Position numbers and translations under genes: made by a program
In this document: in pieces, positions 56,400 to 64,000 of the stretch
Layout of the letters: every line of letters begins with the position of its first letter
How positions within the stretch are numbered: position 1 is the stretch's first letter
DNA from: Zhengitettix transpicula
Taxonomy: Eukaryota > Arthropoda > Insecta > Orthoptera > Tetrigidae
Length of the DNA stretch: 64,000 bases
NCBI GenBank assembly: GCA_037074705.1
Contig: CM073590.1
Location: 239,787,101 to 239,851,100 of the forward strand
Direction: 5' to 3'
The notes under the pieces: model-generated
What the model saw: only the letters and a program-made list of their open reading frames with translations
Told to the model about the DNA's origin: nothing
Databases searched by the model: none

Positions 56400-57990
56400 G
56401 ATTGTGAACTTGGCCTGCTTTCAGGTCATTCGGGCAATTTCTTGTTCTGGAGTCTTCTGTAGGGAGGGAGGGTCACGTTGCAGGGTGGTCGCTAGTTCGC
56501 TTGGGTGAAGTTGGAGACGCAGGAAGTGGCTGGTGCATTCTCCTTGAACGGTTGGCGTTCCGAGGTCCGTATGTAATGTTCCATTGCTGACGTACGAAGG
56601 TGCATTTACAAGCATTGAAATCGTTGGATGATGTTGACGTTGGATTTGCAAGAGCAGCCCCACAGCTCAATGTCGTATGTCCAAACCACTCACCCTCAGC
56701 ACAAAACGCGTGGTATATCTCTCCATAATTGAACCCACCTGGTCCTACGCCTCATCCATATGGGAAGCAACAGCCAAAACCCATTCAGCCAAAACCCAAA
56801 CCGAACAAAACATAATCCTTGGCACCATCACCAACTCTCCCTGGTACCTCAGAAATTCCATCATCCACCACAACATTAAACTTCCCAAAGTCAACTCAAT
56901 AATCACCAAATCCGTAACCTCATTAATCAAAAGCACCTTCAACCATCCTAACACCACGATACAGCAATTCCATAGCAACCCTCCCCCACCCCCCACACGC
57001 ACGTCGACCTCATCCTTCCCCCAGAACACACTGGCACCTCCTAACCCACCCCATCCTCATACTCGCAGACCCCACCCACCCTCTCCATCCATCCCATCAT
57101 CAAATTCAACATCACCAGTGAACCCTCATAACTCAAGAATGTAAGCAACCTTCCCCAATGAATATTCCAGTAAACACCCATCTCATCTTCCACCCCAAAC
57201 CCCTCAGAACAACAAATCAAGAACTCAAGGCCTGGAAAGTCCCAGGACTCTCCACCTACACAAGCTAACATACGATTTATTTACGCATAATTTTTGTAAA
57301 TACTTGTAAATTTTATGAACCAAACTGTATAATCGAAAAATAAAAGTTTTTAAGATAAAAAAATGTCGAAATTGGCTTTATTATTACTTTGTAGAGTAAG
57401 ATTTTGTTTTCAAGCGATAAAAACGATTTTCTCCTCTGTGCCCCAGTACATTTTTCTCAGTCGCAGGTCGGATTCCTTCCCTTTTTTTAAATATATGTTT
57501 TTTCCACGTTAGTTTCTTGTCCAAATGTAGACCCAGATAGCGATTGTGGGATTTCTATATTGTTTAGGGACGCTGAATGACATTCTGAACGGTTTAGTTG
57601 TGAAGTTGACTTGACTACTTTTCGCTTCATTGACTTTGATCCGCCATTTATTGAGCCATACTTGAAGGAGGGATAAATGGGGTTTGAAAAGGTTTCTGGA
57701 GGCCACGTGTGGGTCGGTATGTTGAGACAGGAGGACGGTGTCGTCAGCAAAAGTGCCTATATATGTGTGTCAGTTGTTGTGGGGGATGTCGGCTGTAAAG
57801 GTCCCAGCACACTTCCCTGGGGTACACCGGAAGTAATTGGATGGATTATGGAATAGCATTATTTGGAAGAATCTGTCGGACAAGTATGACTTCATAAATA
57901 CGTAAATTTCGCTTGACAGAGATGACTTGAGTAGGAGCCCATCGTGCCAGACCGATAGACATGTTAAAATTTACGTCTGTGTGTGAATAT
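56400..57990 (-). pseudogene. Jockey-clade LINE reverse transcriptase, interrupted
   Basis: Reading the minus strand from 57990: GLLLKSSLSSEIYVFMKSYL and SDRFFQ, then GVPQGSVLGPL near 57810, then after a frameshift FADDTVLLSQHTDPHVAS (FADD catalytic motif at 57740-57751). WLNKWRIKVNEAKSSQVNF follows in 57509-57706, then LLYKVIIKP near 57385. The frame is cut by an insertion and resumes at 56700 with VWTYDIELWGC and LHTDLGTPTV. This order is that of Jockey reverse transcriptases. Stops, frameshifts and the insertion show that it is dead. Confidence 0.85.
56677..57371 (+). mobile_element. 5'-truncated Jockey copy inserted with 9-bp TSD
   Basis: The body is 56686-57362, flanked by ATGTCCAAA (56677-56685) and ATGTCGAAA (57363-57371). 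It encodes LSTKRVVYLSIIEPTWSYAS and NSPWYLRNSIIHHNIKLP, the C-terminal thumb region of a Jockey polymerase, and ends in an A-rich AAGATAAAAAAA tail. It belongs to the same subfamily as the 62.4-kb copy and not to its host element. The frame stays open for 155 codons (56677-57144). Confidence 0.85.
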
Positions 57991-58652
57991 TGTAGCAGCC
58001 GGCCTGTCGTCTCTTTCCTCAATTTTTCTTAAGGGCCCCAGGTAATTTTTTTTTTAATGAAATTACCAAAACAATTTTGATGTATTTAATTTATTTCTCG
58101 AGCAATGAGATTATTATATTTCTGCAGGGCGTGGTCATTAATTCATTTAACAGTGCAATATTTGGATGTCCGTCCCCCCTGACGAGTCCCACGTGGTTCC
58201 AAATCTCTGCGCGCGCCATCCACATAACAATACTAATCAATGTGCGGCGCGGCAAGAGGACGTTACAATATATATTACGATGAGGGAACAAAAACAGACC
58301 TCACAAGAATAAAAACAGGGTACAACGTTTCTTCCAACACATTTGTGGACCTTCTGAAGGACACGGATCAAGAAACCGGGAACTGCGGTGTGTTGGTATA
58401 TGTATAGTTGTCCAAAGATGGTGGAAGGAGTCCAGGTTTGGTACGAGTGTTCCCTAGTCAGCCAGCCGAGGGTGGAGGATGATGCGGGCGCGGAGTCACC
58501 ACGGAAGTGTGGTATCATCAGCAACCGGAGCTGACAGCTTGTAATCAGCCACAGGGAGCAGCTGTGTTGCTCAACACTGAGTGATCCATGGATTCCACGT
58601 CACGTTATCGAATGACCAACGGAAGTGAACATTTCAACACGTTCAAAACCCC
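57991..58652. other. Unassigned sequence with a PLE repeat remnant
   Basis: At 58322-58375, CAACGTTTCTTCCAACACAT...GACCTTCTGAAGGACAC resembles a minus-strand terminal repeat remnant. A GC-richer sequence follows. No gene is supported. Confidence 0.35.
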
Positions 58653-59431
58653 GTGACACGTAACCAGCCATTGTGCCAGGTCCGGAGAGAAGAATTGGGG
58701 ATCCACAAAAGACGCTCAAGAACTGGAAGACAAGTCACCGGCGGGCTTGATGTATTAAGATGCTGCCTGAGTGATGGTAATTTGAGTCAGAGGCACGTCA
58801 GCAGCTGCCGTGGACGATCCCAGATCGGGACAGTTGATCAATTGAATCCCCGTCTGTTTGCACAGCGGCGGCGGGGGGCTCGTGGTTTATTAGCCGTGTT
58901 AAGTAAGAACGCATTAAGTGCAGCCGGGACTCCACAAGGGTTTTTTTTTGTGCGCTTGTGTGTGCGTGTGTGTGTGAGAGAGTTGATGCGGGGGCGGAGG
59001 ACGGAAGGATGGGGTGGTTCGTGGGAAAAAGGGACCGACGCCGGCGTCATTACGCAGAAAGCCGCCCTTAATGAAAGCGCCTTTGTGGTGGTCTACAATT
59101 ACACTTAGGCCTGTATTGATTCGCCTTCCTCCGGGTCCGGAAACGAAAATTGCGACGTTGCTGGGTCACGTCACTGCGGTCGCCGAATCTGGCGCGCCTT
59201 AATTACGGAGAAATGACAGTATTCTGGTCGGAGAACAAGGAGAAGGATGCAATCACAGCAACGACAGCTGCCACAGCTGCCGGCCATCTGCTTCCACCTC
59301 GAAACACAGCACGTTAGCCGCGGAGTGGGTTTTTTTCCCCCTCCTTCTTGTCTTCTTTCTTCCGAGGTCGCATATGTGATTAGGTCCGCCACGTTTTCCG
59401 AATCAGATAAAGGTTTGGAAGGAGTTTCATC
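58653..59431. other. CpG-rich island with long unassigned frame
   Basis: A 151-codon plus-strand frame at 58653-59108 has R-rich, balanced composition but no recognised domain, and overlapping frames occur. The (GT)n tract at 58958-58975 lies inside it. The island contrasts with its AT-rich surroundings and could be a promoter or exon-bearing host region. Confidence 0.3.
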
Positions 59432-60680
59432 GGCGCCGTATTTTGAGCGGCCGTGGCCTGAGCGGACGACAGTCCCCTTCCCTCACTCCTGACCCGCTGA
59501 GCGAGCAGTTGTAAAGTTATTAGTCTTGGTTTTAACATTAAGTGAATGTAATACACGTTTAATGTATAACATTATCTGGATTTTTAATTTCCATCTCTGT
59601 CTATAATAACATGGAAACTGTTCCAATTGGTAGTGATTCGTTTAATAAATATGCTTGGAAATGATCAATTAAGATACGAATCTTTTAACAGTTATATTTA
59701 TCTGACGTCCTTAAATAAATGAAAACATCAACCTGTTTAGTTATTAATTTAAATTTTTTAAACATTATAATAGAAAAAAAAATGTCAAAGTTTCATCCCC
59801 TAATTTATTAGGAACTCTTCAAGGTGTTGTAAAGTCAATTAAATGATCTAATTTCAAGAACCGTGTTTAAAACATTAAAACAATGCAAGATTTTAACAAA
59901 CATGATAATTTATAATACAATTAATTAAAATTTAGTGAACATTACTTACAACTAATTACATGAAATGGACATAAATATCTTATTTGTGATTTTCCCACAC
60001 ACTGCAGCTGTTGAGAGCATTGTTAAGTTTAAAGAAAGAATGGAAATAAAATTATTATTTTAAATACATTAAATACATAAATTCTATTTAAATTATAATA
60101 ATCATTTGTTTACGTTAATGGCCGGATCATTGGAACGAACATTACATTTCATGTAATTAATTGTAAGTGATGGTCAATAAAATTTTAATTAATTGTATAA
60201 TAAATTATCCTATTTGTAGAATCTTGGTTTGTTGCAATTTTTAGAAAAACGGATTTTGAAATTAGAGATAATTTAATTGGCTTTACAACTCCTGAAGAGG
60301 TCCTAATAAATTAGGGGATGAAACTTACAAAATTTTATTTCTATTATAAGGTTTAAAAAATTTAAATTAATAATAAATTTATAACTAAACAGTGTTGATG
60401 TTTTCATTTAATTTAAGAACGTCATATAAATATAACTGCTAAAAGATTCGTATCTTAATTGATCATTGCTAAGCATATTTATTAAACGAATCACTACCAA
60501 ATATATTATAGACAGAGATAGAAATTAAAAATCCAGATAATGTTACACATTAAACTTGTATTACATTCACTTAATGTTAAAACCAAGACTGATAACTTTA
60601 CACCTGCTCGCTCGGAGGGTCAGGATTCAGGAAAAGGGACTGTTGTCCGCTCAGAGCACGGCCGCTCAAAACACGGCACC
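59432..60680. repeat. 1.25-kb palindrome with arms of about 535 bp
   Basis: The left arm (59432-59969) and right arm (60148-60680) are reverse complements around a 178-bp spacer. Examples: TTTTGAGCGGCCGTG at 59443 with CACGGCCGCTCAAAA at 60658, and TTAGTCTTGGTTTTAACATT at 59520 with AATGTTAAAACCAAGACTGA at 60573. Also AGATACGAATCTTTTAACAG at 59671 mirrors CTGCTAAAAGATTCGTATCT at 60436. Each arm has a hammerhead-like motif (59789-59828 minus; 60289-60326 plus) with CTGAAGAG, a GTCCTAAT-led hairpin and GAAACTT. Arm divergence is a few percent, with small indels. Confidence 0.9.
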
Positions 60681-61248
60681 GTTTCATCATATTGGCTTGC
60701 AAGTCTTAACAGGGGCAGCGGTGTTTTTAAGTTTATAAATAGACAAGTACCAGAGATCGTCGATGGTGAGACGTGACGAGGTTTTCCACTGAGTTAACGG
60801 GAAATTGAAGAGGTTATTTCTGAACGCCGGAACCCAATCAACGCAACATAAACTTTTAGCACGCAGAAACAACACACGTAAACCCCCCCCCCTCCCCCGC
60901 CCATAAAAATAAAATCTAAGAACTTCACACACCTCAACATTTTTTTAAAACGAAAGTTGGCCGTACGCAAATTTTCCAGGAAGATAGTTTCTCAGCGAAG
61001 TGCTAAGATTGCTTCATCCTCGGTGAATCTCTTCACGCACGCTGCCGGCTGACAAGATTCGTTATAGATCGTACTCGGAATCCAATTTAGTTTGCTACGT
61101 TCCAGACTTTACGATTATATTATCTGCTTCAGGCTTCAAGAATCATGGAGACGTTTAAGTAACTACCGATGACCTTAGCAACAAGACAGTATGACAAAAG
61201 AGTATTTGTATATGCAGTCCGAGTAAAAAAAAATAATGAATAAGAAAA
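60681..61248. other. Unassigned sequence
   Basis: A C-run lies at 60884-60892. No gene, RNA or repeat was recognised. Confidence 0.4.
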
Positions 61249-61443
61249 GTAGCCAATTCAGACAAAATAAATACCACACAACGTTTCTGGGATCCTTTGT
61301 TCCTTTCCTCAGGTGTAAAGAAGCTTTAGAGTTTTGTCTACTGACGAGTGCAGTTGTGTCGCTCTAGGCTCTTCTTAGCACGTGACGTAAGGAACAAGGA
61401 TCCCAGAAACGTTGTGTGGTATTTATTTTGTCTGAATTGGCTA
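61249..61443. repeat. PLE-type palindrome, well preserved
   Basis: Left arm: TAGCCAATTCAGACAAAATA, then ACCACACAACGTTTCTGGGA and CTCAGGTG. Right arm: CACGTGACGTAAGGAACAAG, then CCCAGAAACGTTGTGTGGTA and TTTTGTCTGAATTGGCTA. The spacer holds GACGAGTGCAGTTGTGTCGC, which is also at 16.05, 21.73, 22.41 and 55.75 kb. The right core is damaged (GTGACGT). Confidence 0.8.
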
Positions 61444-61489
61444 TCTTCCTTATTCATTATACACATTTATATGAAAAACTAGTTGGGTT

Positions 61490-61562
61490 CCCTGCGTTTC
61501 CCGGGTTGTCATAATTAAACTCAGCGACATCCATAACCCTGGATTTGACTCCTATATTTTTT
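61490..61562 (-). repeat. Fragment of the 275-bp repeat family
   Basis: AATTAAACTCAGCGACATCC and ATAACCCTGGATTTGACTCC are the reverse complement of GGATTCAAATCCAGGGTTAT-GGATGTCGCTGAGTTTAATT at 17187-17226. The SINE-like copy J begins immediately after it. Confidence 0.75.
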
Positions 61563-61830
61563 TTAGGATAACAGGCTACACGAGGGTAATCCCCTTTAAT
61601 AGCATAGGAAGGGATTTGAAAGAGGGGGATGATGTGGAAGGGTAAAGTAAGGCAGCCAAGGGTTAACTAGGGGCCCTCGGGCTTTAGTTTAAGGATCCTA
61701 CCCGGCATTCGCCTAAAAGTGAAGCGGGGTAACCCCTAGAAAAGCTGGTAGGTCGGGCATTTGGTACTTGTCCCACGCCCTTCCCTGGATGGCGGGAGAG
61801 GGATTAGCTCTGGGGACGCAGCATTGATTA
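61563..61830 (-). mobile_element. SINE-like retroposon copy J, truncated
   Basis: From the T-run and AGGATAACAGGCTACACGAG to GGGGACGCAGCATTGATTAG. The head half is missing. The GATGCGG landmark has become GATGATGTGG. Confidence 0.8.
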
Positions 61831-62385
61831 GGCTATGTTTGTGGTACGGCAGCCATCCTTGAGAACTCAAGAGACGAGCAGCCAGCAGCAGCTGCTGCGA
61901 AGGAAAAATCAAAGTTCCGAGAACGCAGATACGTAAATCAGCAGCTCACATCCCGGCAGATAGCAGCAACAAGCAGTTTTGTTTGCTGTGGGACACAAAT
62001 CATCGTCAACGTGGTTGTTCGTGCTGATGGCGACGGCGCCCAGCCACTTAAAGCCAACGTCCTCTTAATCCGCCATGTTTCCAATTTTTGGTAAACGCAC
62101 TTGTCACCAAAGAACTAAAGTTTCGGGGGAAAACATAAACGTGTTTTCGGAAAGAATGTAAGGAGAATTGTCGCAGGGTTTGGATTGTCCATTTAAACAC
62201 ACTCACTTGTCAAAACGAACTCAGACACACACTTTTTTGTTAAAAAAAATATATTCGACTAAACTTTTATCCTAAGATTATTTGTTTGTTCCATGTAGTA
62301 TATAAAAAAATTGAAATATGTACATAATTTACATGGGAACATGGTAAGTCGTTTAATCCAGCAATAAACCTAAATTTTGCAATGT
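61831..62385. other. Unassigned sequence
   Basis: 61900-62150 has a (CAG)n-like stretch at 61870-61900 and balanced composition. No domain-bearing frame was seen. Confidence 0.35.
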
Positions 62386-63560
62386 TTTTTTATCTTGTAT
62401 CTTAATTTGTGTGTCTAAAGGGCATACATTGTTGGGCTATGAGGGTTTCACTGGTGATGTTGAGTTTGATGGGTAGGTCGTGTCTGCGGGTGTGAAGATC
62501 GGCTGCCAGTGTGTTCTGGGAGGGAAGGATGAGGTCGATTGAGGGAGGCGACGTGAGTGTAGTGGTGTGGGGGACGGATCGAATGGAGTTGGTGGATCGT
62601 GGTGTTAGGATGGATGGTTGAAGGTGCTTTTGGTTAGTGAGGTTACGGATTTGGTGGTTCAGAAGTTGACCTTTGGGAAGTTTAATGTCGTGGTGGTTGA
62701 TGGAATTTCTGAGGTACCAGGGAGAGTGCGAAGGATTAGGTTTTGTTTCGGTTTTGGCTGTTGCTCCCCATGTGGCTTAGGACCACGTGGGTTGTATTAT
62801 CGAGAGATATACCAGGCGTTTTGTGCTGAGGGCGAGTGGGGGATTTTCTTGTTTTGGAGGCGATATAGAGTTAAGGTTGATTTTGGAGAGGAGGTGTTCA
62901 ATGTGCGGTTACCAAGAGAGCTTAGAATGGAAGAGGAGTCCTACGTTGATGGTTTCTGGGTTTTTCTGCGTTGTTTAGATAGAGGGGGATTTTCGGTGGA
63001 GGGTTTTTGGTTAGTGTGAATGGGACGGTTACTGATTCGCCGTTGTTTGGACCAGTGCTCTAGGTGCGTGAGTGCTGTCAGAAGAGGTGAAAGAGGAGGT
63101 TTGGTCTGAGATGGCAACGCCGTCTGCGAAGAAGATTTTGCTAGTGGCGGGATGTTGTGGGAGAAGATGTTGTATAGGAAGGGCAATATGGCTTCCTTGG
63201 GGGTGGGGGGGGGACTTCCGAAGCGATGGGGTGGGTGGGTGGGGATGTGATTATTTATTTTGATGAAGAAGGTTAGTTGAGTAGTGGGTGTCATTTAGGA
63301 AATATTTAATTTTTGAGAGAAGCGAAGGGTGATGAATTTTGTCGAAGGCTTTTCCGATGTCTATAAAAGTGGTGATGCAGGATTGTTCGAAGGAGTTGTT
63401 TATGAGGTTGGAGAGGGGAGTAAAGTTGATGGGAACAGAGCCGGAATGTTTTGGGCGATATCAGAATTGTTTGTCGGGAACTGGAAAGGAGAGTTGGTTT
63501 ATTAAATGAGGGAGAAGTAATTTTTCGAAAAGTTTCGAAATAGTAGGTAATTTTCAGTGT
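62386..63560 (-). pseudogene. Jockey-clade LINE reverse transcriptase, second copy
   Basis: On the minus strand from 63560: FRPKHS-like sequence in a broken frame, then FIDIGKAF and HHPSLLSKI near 63340. ILPFLYNIFSHNIPP lies near 63180, and an FADG version of the FADD motif near 63130. Further on are INVGLLFHSKLSW, LSTKRLVYLSIIQPTWS and SPWYLRNSINHHDIKLP near 62680-62830. It ends in a GATAAAAAAAC tail at 62386. Many stops and frameshifts are present. The C-terminal part matches the inserted 56.7-kb copy. Confidence 0.8.
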
Positions 63561-63725
63561 GGGATTCTGGTTTGGATTTTGGCTGTTGCTCCTCATGCGG
63601 ATGAGGCGTAGGACCAGGTGGGTTGGTCAGGCGTTTTGTGCTTAGGGTGAGTGCGGGATTGTCAGTTTAGGAGGTGATATAGTGTTCTGAATATAAGGTT
63701 GATGTTGGAGACGAGGAGGAGAGAC
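63555..63725 (-). pseudogene. Chimeric junction: extra Jockey C-terminal fragment
   Basis: Upstream on the minus strand of the previous element, the sequence encodes INLIFRTLYHLL and QPTWSYASS. That region belongs downstream of the FADD motif, but here it precedes the start of the polymerase domain. The junction is at about 63555-63580. This is either template switching during retrotransposition or a partial tandem duplication. Confidence 0.6.
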
Positions 63726-64000
63726 ACACATACACACACGCGCGCTGAACTCTGAGAACCACGTCGTCAACAAAATCAAACACGAAACAGTAACGGAACA
63801 CGCAAAGTTTTCTCTTGTAAATAGACAAATAGACAGACGGGAGACGGAATGTTTGCTCAGTGACGTTTGGTCGTGTTTGTTTGCTTCAATGTTGTTTACA
63901 CGCGAGTTATTTACATAACAGTCTGCACAAACAAACGTGTGATTGTCACTTGGTCAATGTAATTATGCCCAAAATATTAAGATTCGGAAAAAGTCCACAT
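63726..64000. other. Unassigned sequence
   Basis: A short (CA)n run lies at 63727-63740. No other feature was recognised. Confidence 0.4.

Noticed and set aside
58653..59108. 151-codon frame as a protein gene
   Set aside because: No domain, R-rich composition expected from CpG-rich DNA, and a (GT)n tract within the frame. Kept only as a possible island.

Overview
This window is eukaryotic, non-coding, repeat-dominated DNA from an animal genome. It is AT-rich, full of microsatellites and broken retroelements, and has no operon-like gene spacing. Two Jockey-type LINE families point to an arthropod, but I cannot name the species. I found no intact host protein-coding gene, tRNA or rRNA. Nearly all open frames are chance or low-complexity frames. 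The few recognisable protein signatures belong to decayed transposons.

The most striking content is a very abundant hammerhead-ribozyme-like motif. Its form is CTGA(A/T)GAN, a hairpin starting with G and ending with C, then GAAACGTYG. I count roughly 70 copies by eye on both strands, about one per kb. It occurs next to a decayed Penelope-like element (PLE) GIY-YIG endonuclease (15.6-16.1 kb) and a probable second PLE tail (8.7-8.9 kb). It also forms three tandem arrays (9.1-10.2, 13.6-14.6, 19.4-20.35 kb), several short palindromes, and two very large palindromes (29.5-32.05 and 59.4-60.7 kb). PLE terminal repeats are known to encode hammerhead motifs. The versions here share an extra nucleotide after the conserved core, compared with the textbook hammerhead.

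The second theme is a family of about 550-bp SINE-like retroposons at ten loci. The best copies have T/A-rich tails and 13-15 bp target-site duplications (4.7, 11.3 and 48.3 kb). They have a CTCTCGCAGG hairpin at the head and no clear RNA polymerase III boxes. Three loci are tandem. One copy sits in a PLE repeat and another splits an LTR-like sequence.

Other contents are: LINE reverse-transcriptase fragments (11.9-12.3, 24.9-25.7, 56.4-58.0, 62.4-63.7 kb), including a Jockey copy inserted in another Jockey copy; a 163-bp hAT-like MITE (23.14 kb); two related LTR-like sequences (44.0-45.0 and 46.2-47.5 kb); two copies of a repeat that starts and ends with short AT-rich motifs (47.5-48.3 and 52.1-53.2 kb); a pyrimidine-rich minisatellite in both orientations (0.9-1.6, 21.1 and 37.85-38.5 kb); and duplicated blocks carrying perfect CRE sites (32.5-33.4 and 34.8-36.0 kb). 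GC-richer single-copy islands near 2.1, 15.1, 18.1, 30.7, 37.3, 40.0, 45.9, 49.3, 53.6 and 58.6-59.4 kb could hold host regulatory DNA or exons, but I could not show this.
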